DNA of 16,581 nucleotides, taken from Collinsella sp. AF02-46-1. GTDB taxonomy: Bacteria > Actinomycetota > Coriobacteriia > Coriobacteriales > Coriobacteriaceae. Shown in pieces: positions 7,328 through 14,884 of the stretch (the stretch's first letter is position 1; each line of letters opens with the position of its first letter). The notes below the pieces were generated by a model. It made no database searches. It saw only the letters and a list, made by a program, of their open reading frames with translations, and was not told where the DNA came from. Position numbers and translations under genes: made by a program. The stretch lies in NCBI GenBank assembly GCA_934876235.1, contig CAKXKM010000024.1:1-16581 (forward strand). The letters run 5' to 3'.

Positions 7328-7356
7328 ATGATAGCCGCTCACGCGGCATCAGGCAA
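7328..7356 (-). promoter_or_regulatory. Promoter of the VUT-SDR operon
   Basis: On the minus strand, TTGCCT (7351-7356), a spacer of exactly 17 bases, then TATCAT (7328-7333). This is the best sigma-70 style promoter on the minus strand in the window. The predicted start near 7321 places the two leader stems at the very 5' end of the RNA. Confidence 0.7.
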
Positions 7357-7365
7357 GCAATCGGC

Positions 7366-7389
7366 GCGGCGGCCCCGCAGGGCCACCGC
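7366..7389 (-). terminator. GC-rich hairpin after prfC
   Basis: Positions 7366-7375 pair with 7380-7389 over ten base pairs (one G-T) with a 4-base loop, nine bases after the prfC stop. The following bases (GCCGATTGCTTG on the minus strand) have no real T-tract, so termination may be partial and some prfC transcripts may read into the VUT operon. Confidence 0.5.
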
Positions 7390-7398
7390 ACTGGTGCG

Positions 7399-9012
<1,614 letters not shown>

Positions 9013-9059
9013 GCGGATCCTTTCTTGCATTGAGTGCATTACGTCGATGTAACCGCACT

Positions 9060-9065
9060 ATTGTA
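9060..9065 (-). promoter_or_regulatory. Possible -10 box of prfC (TACAAT)
   Basis: GGCTACAATAG on the minus strand lies 47 bases before the prfC start. The base content 16-18 positions upstream does not give a recognisable -35. Confidence 0.4.
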
Positions 9066-9097
9066 GCCGCGAAATCCCGCTCTAGGGCGCCTATCAG

Positions 9098-9147
9098 GAC
9101 AAATTCATCAGTTGGGGCCTGGGTAGCCGGCCCAATCCGAATTTGTC
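9098..9147. repeat. 50-bp palindrome between divergent genes
   Basis: GACAAATTC at 9098-9106 and GAATTTGTC at 9139-9147 are exact inverses. Inside them TTGGGGCC (9112-9119) pairs with GGCCCAA (9129-9135) with one bulged G. It lies between the promoters of prfC and the GntR operon, where no transcript is expected to end, so a terminator role is unlikely. An extragenic repeat or a protein binding site is more plausible. Confidence 0.6.
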
Positions 9148-9149
9148 TC

Positions 9150-9179
9150 TTGCGTAACTGTACATAGTGTATATATACT
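9150..9179 (+). promoter_or_regulatory. Promoter of the GntR-ABC operon
   Basis: TTGCGT (9150-9155), an 18-base spacer, then TATACT (9174-9179), about 49 bases before the GTG start. The -10 lies within the palindromic TA-rich operator, which fits autoregulation by the first gene product. Confidence 0.6.
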
Positions 9180-9205
9180 GTGCTTACCGGGTATATACAC
9201 GTGTA
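9167..9205 (+). promoter_or_regulatory. Candidate operator with three GTGTA half-sites
   Basis: GTGTATATATAC at 9167-9178 faces an inverted GTATATACAC at 9191-9200 across 12 bases. The second half-site also belongs to the perfect 10-bp palindrome TACACGTGTA at 9196-9205. The sites cover the -10 and the transcript start, the expected position for a self-repressing YtrA-type regulator. Confidence 0.55.
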
Positions 9206-9227
9206 GCCCAACAGCTAAGGAGCCGCT

Positions 9228-9608
9228 GTGGACATCATCCTATCCAATTCGAGCGACAAGCCCATCTACGAGCAAATAGTCTCGCAAGTCAAAGCTCAGA
9301 TCCTTTCGGGCGCGCTCGCTGCGGGAGCCAAACTCCCCAGCATCCGTGCACTCGCGAGCGATCTTGGCGTGAGTGTCATCACCACCAAGCGCGCCTACGC
9401 CGACCTGGAGCAACTCGGCTTTATCTGCACCGTGCAGGGCAAGGGCTGTTTTGTCGCCGAGGGCAACCAAGAACTCTTGCGCGAAAACCAGCTCTGCCAT
9501 ATCGAAGAGCTGCTTGCGAAAGCGGCGAGCCAAGCCGAAGCCTTGGGCGTCACGCGCGACAAGCTGCACGAGATGCTCGACCTCGTAGCCCCCGAAACCA
9601 TGCAGTAG
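9228..9608 (+). CDS. GntR family regulator, YtrA subfamily
   Basis: The 126-residue protein has an N-terminal winged helix of the GntR type (PIYEQIVSQVKAQI at about 12-25, LPSIRALASDLGVSVITTKR at 41-60, QGKGCFV at about 70-76). Only a short helical tail of about 50 residues follows, with no large ligand domain. That shape defines the YtrA subfamily, which usually represses an adjacent ABC transporter operon and often responds to cell-envelope stress. The GTG start at 9228 has AAGGAG 5 bases upstream. The ATPase gene starts 23 bases after the stop, so the three genes form one operon. Confidence 0.9.
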   Translation: MDIILSNSSDKPIYEQIVSQVKAQILSGALAAGAKLPSIRALASDLGVSVITTKRAYADLEQLGFICTVQGKGCFVAEGNQELLRENQLCHIEELLAKAASQAEALGVTRDKLHEMLDLVAPETMQ

Positions 9609-9631
9609 CCATCTGCAAGAAAGGCTATACC

Positions 9632-10513
9632 ATGCAAAAGTTGCTAGAACTCAAAGGTGTATCGCGCCGCGTGAGCGACCGCTTTTCACTGCGCGACGTC
9701 ACGCTTGCCGTGGAGCCCGGCCAGATCGTTGGCTTTGTGGGTGCAAATGGCGCCGGCAAGACGACGACCATTCGCGCCGCGCTTGGGCTTATAAAGCCCG
9801 ATGCCGGCGAGGTGCATCTGCTTGGACAGCGCTGCGACGCCAACGCGCCCGACGAGACGCAGCGCCACCTGCGCTCCCGCATCGGGCTTGTCCTGGACAC
9901 GTGTCCCTTCCCCTCCACGCTCAAGGTGGGCCAGGTCGAGAAGCTCGTAGGCCCGGCATACCCCACATGGAGCTGCGAAACGTTCGCCGGATTCATCGAC
10001 CGATTTGGCCTCGATCCCAAGACGAAGGTCAAGGACCTCTCCCGCGGCATGGGCATGAAGCTGCAGCTCGCCTGTGCGCTCAGCCACAATGCCAAGCTGC
10101 TCGTTTTGGACGAAGCCACCGCGGGCCTCGATCCCATGGCGCGCGAGGAACTGCTCGACGAGTTGCTTGCCTTTGTCGCCGACGGCCAGCACAGCGTGCT
10201 GCTCTCGAGCCACATTACATCCGACCTCGATCGCACTGCCGACCGCGTCATCTGCATCGATAACGGCTCGATTGTGTTTGACCTGCCGCGCGAGGACATT
10301 ACCGACCGAGCCGGCATCGCCCACTGCACCCAAGCACAGGCCGCAGGGCTTATGGCTTGCGTCGAAGGCGCCCGTGCCGCCCACCACGCCTATAGCGTGG
10401 ACGTGCTCGTACCCAACCGTCGCGAGGCGCTCGAGGCCTTCCCCGAGATTCCCTGCGACCGGGCAACCATTGATGACTATCTTCGCCTCATACTGAAAGG
10501 GGCTTCGAAATGA
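9632..10513 (+). CDS. ABC transporter ATP-binding protein
   Basis: The 293-residue ATPase has Walker A GANGAGKTT at 37-45, a signature-like LSRGMGMKLQL in place of the canonical LSGGQ, Walker B LLVLDEATAGLD, and the switch His in LLSSHI. A C-terminal extension of about 80 residues resembles that of BcrA/YtrB-type exporters. It would energise the permease encoded next. The ATG at 9632 has GAAAGG 7 bases upstream. The open frame extends further left but only through the regulator gene. The stop overlaps the permease start as ATGA. Confidence 0.93.
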   Translation: MQKLLELKGVSRRVSDRFSLRDVTLAVEPGQIVGFVGANGAGKTTTIRAALGLIKPDAGEVHLLGQRCDANAPDETQRHLRSRIGLVLDTCPFPSTLKVGQVEKLVGPAYPTWSCETFAGFIDRFGLDPKTKVKDLSRGMGMKLQLACALSHNAKLLVLDEATAGLDPMAREELLDELLAFVADGQHSVLLSSHITSDLDRTADRVICIDNGSIVFDLPREDITDRAGIAHCTQAQAAGLMACVEGARAAHHAYSVDVLVPNRREALEAFPEIPCDRATIDDYLRLILKGASK

Positions 10514-11208
10514 AACGCGCCTTTATGTCTGAGCTCGCCATCGTCCGCACGCTTGTCCCGAGCATCGCGGGCGTCGGCCTGTTCATCTTCGTCGTACTGA
10601 CCCTCGCCAACGCATCGGATGGCGATGCCAGTATGAGCGCCGGCGCCTGCGCGGTCAGTGCCATGTCGCCCATCGTGGTCATGAACTCGCTGGCCGGCTA
10701 CGACAATCAAAACGGATGGGAGCGCTATCGGGCAACGCTGCCCCTCTCGCGCAAAGACATCATCTGCGCACGTTACCTCTGCATTGTTGCCTTCTCGGCC
10801 ATCATGGCGTGCGCGACCGTGCTTTTGAGCACCATCACTCTTCCGTTCTTCGATCACACGGGCATGCCCTCGACGGGACAGATCGTCTTTGAGACCACAA
10901 TAGCCTCCGCCGCATCGATGCTCATCTCCCTCATGATGGTGTTTCTGGCACAGCCGCTGTTCTTTCGATTTGGACACATGGAGGCGCTGCGCCTTTCCGT
11001 CGGCCTGTTTGCCCTGCTCGGATGCCTTGCCATGGCCACGCTGAGCTCCTCCAACCCCATCAGCAACTGGCTCATGTCGATTGCTGGGGCGAATCCCAAT
11101 CCTGCCGTCCTCGGCTGCCTGTGCGCAGGAATCGCCGTACTGGCCCTCGTGCTCTTTGCACTGAGTTGCGCCATCAGTACCAAGGTCTATCGAGCACGCG
11201 ACCTGTAG
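10510..11208 (+). CDS. ABC-2 type transporter permease
   Basis: The 232-residue protein has about six hydrophobic segments. A cytoplasmic loop reads GYDNQNGWERYRATLPLSRK (about 63-82), typical of small ABC-2 permeases paired with YtrB-like ATPases. There it contacts the nucleotide-binding subunit. The start codon shares ATGA with the ATPase stop, a sign of translational coupling. The substrate is not known. Peptides, antibiotics or lipids are common for this class. Confidence 0.87.
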   Translation: MKRAFMSELAIVRTLVPSIAGVGLFIFVVLTLANASDGDASMSAGACAVSAMSPIVVMNSLAGYDNQNGWERYRATLPLSRKDIICARYLCIVAFSAIMACATVLLSTITLPFFDHTGMPSTGQIVFETTIASAASMLISLMMVFLAQPLFFRFGHMEALRLSVGLFALLGCLAMATLSSSNPISNWLMSIAGANPNPAVLGCLCAGIAVLALVLFALSCAISTKVYRARDL

Positions 11209-11231
11209 GCAAGCGCGGTATCATCGGGCAT

Positions 11232-11254
11232 GCGCCGCAGATCTGGCGCGGTCT
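11232..11254 (+). terminator. Short hairpin with T-tract after the ABC operon
   Basis: GCGCC at 11232-11236 pairs with GGCGC at 11245-11249, followed by GGTCTTTT. It lies 23 bases after the permease stop and just before the ribosome binding site of the next gene. It could end the ABC transcript or attenuate read-through into the EamA gene. No separate promoter for that gene is evident. Confidence 0.45.
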
Positions 11255-11276
11255 TTTATGAGGAGGCGCTCAACCC

Positions 11277-12152
11277 GTGTCGTGGGTTACAGCAGCATTT
11301 GCATCAGCTTTCTTTGCCGGCATCACATCCATTTTGGCCAAATGCGGCATCAGGCACACCGACTCCGACGTTGCAACCGCCATCCGTACTTGCGTGGTGC
11401 TCGTATTTGCCTGGGCAATGGCGGGCATTTCTGGATCCATCGGAGCAATCGGCGCCATTCCCGCCAAAGCCTGGCTATTCCTCACCCTCTCGGGACTCGC
11501 CACCGGCGCCTCGTGGATCTGTTACTTTAAGGCGCTCAGCATCGGAGACGTCAACAAGGTTGTACCCGTCGACAAGATGAGCACCGTGCTCGCCGTGCTG
11601 ATCGCCATAGTGCTTTTTGGTGAGACAGGCAACCTGGCGGTCAAGCTCGTGGGAACCGCAGTTATCACGCTCGGCACGTTTTTGATGATCGAGAAAAAGC
11701 AGTCCGTCGGCGCAGAGCAAAAGCAAGACCGAGCCTGGCTCGCTTACGCCCTCGGCGCCGCCGTGTTCGCGGCACTCACCTCCGTCCTCGCCAAGATCGG
11801 CATCGAAGGTGTCGAGTCAAACCTGGCCACGGCAATCCGCACCTGTGTGGTACTTGTTATGGCATGGGCAATCGTGGCTGCCAAGGGAAAGCTGGAGCAG
11901 GTCGCGCGCATTGACCCGCGCGAACTCGCATTTCTTGCGGCATCGGGCATTGCGACCGGCGCGTCGTGGCTGCTGTACTACTACGCCATCGCTGCAGGCC
12001 AGGTGAGCGTCGTCGTGCAAATCGACAAACTATCGATTGTCGTATCGGTGCTGTTCGCACGACTGGCCTTCAACGAAAAGCTGTCGCATCGAAGCGCCAT
12101 CGGCCTTTTCCTCATCGTGCTGGGCACCGCCGCGCTCGCGATTTGGAAGTAG
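11277..12152 (+). CDS. EamA/DMT transporter with two near-identical halves
   Basis: The 291-residue protein has about ten membrane helices as two EamA repeats. The repeats align without gaps at an offset of 151 residues: ATAIRTCVVLV at 33-43 recurs exactly at 184-194, SGLATGASW (72-80) matches SGIATGASW (223-231), and VDK (98-100) matches IDK (249-251). It is presumably an inner-membrane transporter of small metabolites, substrate unknown. The start is GTG with AGGAGG ten bases upstream. It follows the ABC operon at 68 bases and may be partly cotranscribed. The 94 bases after its stop, up to the converging ClC gene, show no strong terminator. Confidence 0.9.
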   Translation: MSWVTAAFASAFFAGITSILAKCGIRHTDSDVATAIRTCVVLVFAWAMAGISGSIGAIGAIPAKAWLFLTLSGLATGASWICYFKALSIGDVNKVVPVDKMSTVLAVLIAIVLFGETGNLAVKLVGTAVITLGTFLMIEKKQSVGAEQKQDRAWLAYALGAAVFAALTSVLAKIGIEGVESNLATAIRTCVVLVMAWAIVAAKGKLEQVARIDPRELAFLAASGIATGASWLLYYYAIAAGQVSVVVQIDKLSIVVSVLFARLAFNEKLSHRSAIGLFLIVLGTAALAIWK

Positions 12153-12246
12153 CGTCGGTGCCAGGCGAGATTCAGTCCACCCGCAAATCCGTGACACAGC
12201 GCCCACACCGGGCTTGAGATGTTTGTATTGCCCGCGCGCTACCGTG

Positions 12247-13551
12247 CTACTTGCGCAGCGGCTTGGGCAGCGGAATGCCGGCGGCGATGACGGCCGCGAT
12301 GATCATGCAAACGATACCCTTGAGTGGGAAGCACATGAGCAGCAGGCCCACAACCATGACCGGCTGACGCATAACCGCACCCATCGTCGAGGCGGTGCAG
12401 ACGGCAACGCAAAAGACCGGATCGGCGCCCGTCAGGATGGCAAGTCCGTAGCCCAGGCTCACGCCCGAGAAGATGACGGGGAAGAAGTGACCGCCGCGCC
12501 AGCCCATGTTGATAAGCGCGGGCGTCAGCATGGCTTTGACAAGACCGGTTGCGATAAGCACGCCGGCGGGGATGGTCAGATAGGTCTCCATGAGCACGTC
12601 GGCCTGGGTCTCGCCGGCAAACATGGTGTAGGGCAAAACCGTGCCACAGATGGCGAGCGCCAGACCGGCCAGCATGGCCTTGACGACAGGGCGCGCCCCT
12701 ATGACATGGGCAAGCGCTTCGCTTGCATGCTCAGAGACAAAGTACAGCCAACCGCAAACGGTGCCGATGAGCGCCAGCGGAATGAGCCAGGTAAGCTCCA
12801 GATTGCCCACCTCGGCGGACTCGAACCTGGGCATGCCCATGCCGCCGCCCACAAGCTGGCCAAGCAGCAGGTAGGTACCCAGACCGCCGGCAATCGCAAT
12901 GCCGTAGACCACGGTCTTTTGCGCCTTGGGCAGCTTGATGGTGATCTCGTCGGACGCGGAATCCCCATCGTCGCCGGCGCCCTGGCCGTCGGCGCTACCG
13001 GCAAGCGGCGCCACAAAGCCAAAGACGGGCGCGGTAAAGAGCGCCGTCAGGGCAGCCTGGGTGCCCAGCAGCGTGAGCTCCCTAAACTCGGCGCCAAAGC
13101 GGCGCATGCGGTCGCCGACCCAGCTGCACAGACCCGCGATAACGCCGGTCAGGCCGGCCTCCGGTCCAATACTTCCGCCAAACAGCAGTGGCAGCAATGC
13201 CGCAAGCGAAAGCTTGCCCAGGTTGTCGTACGGGTAGCGCCCGTCTTGTTTGACCTTGGCCATCACCTGGTTGAGGTCGTCGGTCTTGGTGCCCGTAATC
13301 TTTTCGTACAGACCGATTAACAGGCCGCCCAGCAGGCAGACGAAAAACGGGTACGGCAGAAAGCCAAACGGGCCGCTGGCAAGCTCGGGCGAAGCGACGC
13401 CCAGCATATGCGGAATCTCGGTCCATAAATAGTCGATACCGTGCTCCATCGCAAAAAAGAACAGCCAGACCGCGGCGCCCGCAAACGCACCGGTCACAGC
13501 CACGCTCACTAAAAACAGTGCTCGGTTTTTGGGCTTTGCAAGGCTATCCAT
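12247..13551 (-). CDS. ClC-family ion channel/transporter, YfeO-like
   Basis: The 434-residue membrane protein has about ten or more hydrophobic helices. Two ClC signatures are recognisable: GSIGPEAG at 126-133, at the place of the canonical GREGP, and GWRGGHFFP at 350-358, matching GGxFxP. It resembles E. coli YfeO, which has GVSLGPE and RGGRIFP. The gating glutamate of GREGP is replaced by Ile128. A Glu occurs three residues later. A charged, glycine-rich insert (about 185-202, with GDDGDSASDE) joins two helices. The expected role is anion (chloride or fluoride) movement. Direction and ion are open. GAGGA lies 4 bases before the ATG. Confidence 0.85.
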   Translation of the reverse strand: MDSLAKPKNRALFLVSVAVTGAFAGAAVWLFFFAMEHGIDYLWTEIPHMLGVASPELASGPFGFLPYPFFVCLLGGLLIGLYEKITGTKTDDLNQVMAKVKQDGRYPYDNLGKLSLAALLPLLFGGSIGPEAGLTGVIAGLCSWVGDRMRRFGAEFRELTLLGTQAALTALFTAPVFGFVAPLAGSADGQGAGDDGDSASDEITIKLPKAQKTVVYGIAIAGGLGTYLLLGQLVGGGMGMPRFESAEVGNLELTWLIPLALIGTVCGWLYFVSEHASEALAHVIGARPVVKAMLAGLALAICGTVLPYTMFAGETQADVLMETYLTIPAGVLIATGLVKAMLTPALINMGWRGGHFFPVIFSGVSLGYGLAILTGADPVFCVAVCTASTMGAVMRQPVMVVGLLLMCFPLKGIVCMIIAAVIAAGIPLPKPLRK

Positions 13552-13590
13552 CGGGTCCTCCCGCGGTCAAAATCGACAAGGATACGTTTT

Positions 13591-13596
13591 ATTGTA
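13591..13596 (-). promoter_or_regulatory. Possible -10 box of the ClC gene (TACAAT)
   Basis: CTCTACAATAA on the minus strand lies 39 bases before the ClC start, in the 125-base gap after the LOG gene. No convincing -35 is seen. It suggests the ClC gene can be transcribed apart from the LOG-channel pair. Confidence 0.4.
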
Positions 13597-13676
13597 GAGC
13601 GAGCGTTGCCCGAACGAGCCAACCGTCTGCGCCGCAAACGGCACCATTGGGAGTCATAGTGGGGCAGGCTCAAGAC

Positions 13677-14210
13677 TCATCCATTAATAATCGAGGCAAT
13701 CTCGCGCAAATCGTCGGCAAAGTAGATGCCCTGCTGGCGCTGCGGGCTCGATAGACCTTTATCGATCATGTGCTCGAGCAGCGACTTGAGATCGTTGTAG
13801 TAACCGTCCAAGTTGTACAGGATGCACGGCGTGCTCAGATGCCCCAACGACACGGCCGACATGACCTCAGCGATCTCCTCGAGCGTGCCCGTGCCGCCCG
13901 GAAAGGCGATGAACGCATCGCCAAGCTCGATCATCTTGGCCTTGCGCTCGGCCATGTCGCTCGTCACGATCAGGTCGTCGATACCATCGTGCTGAAACTC
14001 GGCCTCAATAAAAAAGCTTGGCTCCACGCCGGTCACATGCCCGCCGGCATCGAGCACGCTATCGGCGAGCGCGCCCATCAGCCCCGACTTGGACCCGCCG
14101 TATACCAGCGCGTGGCCGTTGGAGCCAATCCATGCGCCAAGCCGCCGCACCGCAGGCAGAAACGCCGGGTCGTTACCGACGCTGGCGCCCAGATACACGG
14201 TGATATTCAT
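13677..14210 (-). CDS. LOG family nucleotide phosphoribohydrolase (TIGR00730-like)
   Basis: The 177-residue cytoplasmic protein has a Rossmann-like fold with both LOG motifs: GGSKSGLMG at 38-46 and PGGTGTLEE at 104-112, plus the conserved RK of MAERKAKM (86-93). Characterised members release adenine-type bases from nucleoside 5'-monophosphates. In plants this activates cytokinins, and in bacteria the physiological substrate is usually unknown. The length is normal for the family (about 180-190). It follows the channel gene by 36 bases on the same strand and is likely in its operon. An AGGGGG upstream of the ATG serves as ribosome binding site. Confidence 0.9.
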   Translation of the reverse strand: MNITVYLGASVGNDPAFLPAVRRLGAWIGSNGHALVYGGSKSGLMGALADSVLDAGGHVTGVEPSFFIEAEFQHDGIDDLIVTSDMAERKAKMIELGDAFIAFPGGTGTLEEIAEVMSAVSLGHLSTPCILYNLDGYYNDLKSLLEHMIDKGLSSPQRQQGIYFADDLREIASIING

Positions 14211-14246
14211 ATTCAGTCCCCCTCATCGTGACGCGCGGCGCCCGCC

Positions 14247-14672
14247 CTAGTGTTGGCGTCGGCGATACTCGCGCACGCGGCGCGACAGGTCGGCGAGCTC
14301 ATCGCGGTCGAGCTCTTCCAGGTGCTCAAGATCATCCATAAAGCGCGCCATGGTGTCCTTCTGGCGCATCTTGATGAGCGTGTTGCAGTAGTTCACCGCC
14401 ACGCCCGTGAGCATGGCGATGTAGAAGATGCTGATGACGCTCAGGACGACGGTGATGGCGCGGGCAACCGGCGTCTCGGCCGGGATATCGCCAAAACCGA
14501 TCGTCGATACGGTCTCAAAGCTAAACCAGAGACCATCGCCAAACGTAAGGGTCGTGGGCTCGGACAGCCAGACAGCCGTTGAGCACAGCAGATAGAAGAC
14601 GAGAAACAGGCCCGTGATGCGCGCAAAGCCAGCCTGGCGCAACACGTCAGCAAGCGTCCTCAACTTATTCAT
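14247..14672 (-). CDS. Two-helix potassium-channel-like protein
   Basis: The 141-residue protein has two membrane helices (about 17-37 and 70-95) flanking a pore loop with the filter TIGFGD at 57-62, a variant of TVGYGD. This is the Ion_trans_2 minimal pore, and tetramers form K+ channels. The C-terminus (about 105-141) is a highly charged helix, possibly a coiled coil for assembly, with no RCK or nucleotide-binding domain. The ATG at 14672 with AAAAGGGG nearby was chosen. A TTG at 14735 would begin upstream of the likely promoter. Transcription probably starts from the block at 14713-14731. Confidence 0.85.
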   Translation of the reverse strand: MNKLRTLADVLRQAGFARITGLFLVFYLLCSTAVWLSEPTTLTFGDGLWFSFETVSTIGFGDIPAETPVARAITVVLSVISIFYIAMLTGVAVNYCNTLIKMRQKDTMARFMDDLEHLEELDRDELADLSRRVREYRRRQH

Positions 14673-14712
14673 CGCGGCCCCTTTTCCAGACGCCCCATCA
14701 CATTCGCTCGGT

Positions 14713-14731
14713 ATTGTCCCACGCCTCCCCC
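14713..14731 (-). promoter_or_regulatory. Extended -10 promoter block of the channel gene
   Basis: Minus strand GGGGGAGGCGTGGGACAAT: TG, one base, GACAAT, about 40 bases before the channel start. It is the second copy of the block at 1507-1525 (18 of 19 bases). Eleven bases separate it from the adjacent palindrome, against four in the other copy. Confidence 0.5.
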
Positions 14732-14742
14732 GCAAACGGAAC

Positions 14743-14798
14743 TAGTCATTGGGGACGTTCTTGTTTGACTAGTCATTTAAGAACGTCCCCAATGACTA
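14743..14798. repeat. Full copy of a repeated extragenic palindrome
   Basis: TAGTCATTGGGGACGTTCTT at 14743-14762 and its exact inverse at 14779-14798 give two perfect 20-base arms. The 16-base loop contains the palindrome GACTAGTC (14767-14774). The left half repeats at 1530-1561. There is no T-tract on either side, and the flanking genes are divergent, so it is not a terminator. Confidence 0.85.
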
Positions 14799-14835
14799 CC
14801 TAACCGTTTAGCGGTGTGGTGACTGAGTGGGCAGG

Positions 14836-14863
14836 TTGAGCTGGTATCCTTATGTGATACTGT
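14836..14863 (+). promoter_or_regulatory. Possible promoter of the sensor kinase gene
   Basis: TTGAGC (14836-14841), a 16-base spacer and TACTGT (14858-14863), with TG one base before the hexamer as an extended -10. GTATC/GATAC (14844-14848 and 14856-14860) forms a small dyad within it that could be an operator. The GTG start is 22 bases downstream. Confidence 0.4.
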
Positions 14864-14884
14864 CTCGACTCGATAGGATTTCAT

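Noticed and set aside
7243..7342. Possible coding frame from a GTG at 7342 through the VUT leader
   Set aside because: The codons look plausible (RRLKTETFEQFGSDILLV), but the frame covers the predicted -10 box, has no ribosome binding site, and continues out of frame through the transporter gene. A frameshifted N-terminal extension cannot be fully excluded.
9161..9205. TA-rich repeats as a CRISPR or tandem repeat array
   Set aside because: The units are short inverted half-sites with no regular spacers. Position over a promoter fits an operator.
9167..9631. N-terminal extension of the ABC ATPase by an upstream in-frame start
   Set aside because: The extension would run through the promoter, the operator and the whole GntR gene in another frame. 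The ATG at 9632 has its own ribosome binding site and fits the family start.
12037..13320. Long + strand open frame (427 codons) opposite the ClC gene
   Set aside because: It is antisense to a gene with ClC signatures. The product is low in hydrophobic segments and rich in His, Arg and Gln, as expected for a mirror frame.
14673..14735. Longer channel protein from a TTG at 14735
   Set aside because: The extra 21 residues would be encoded across the conserved promoter block, and no ribosome binding site precedes the TTG.
14743..14798. Reading the long palindrome as a transcription terminator
   Set aside because: No T-tract follows on either strand and the genes on both sides are transcribed away from it.
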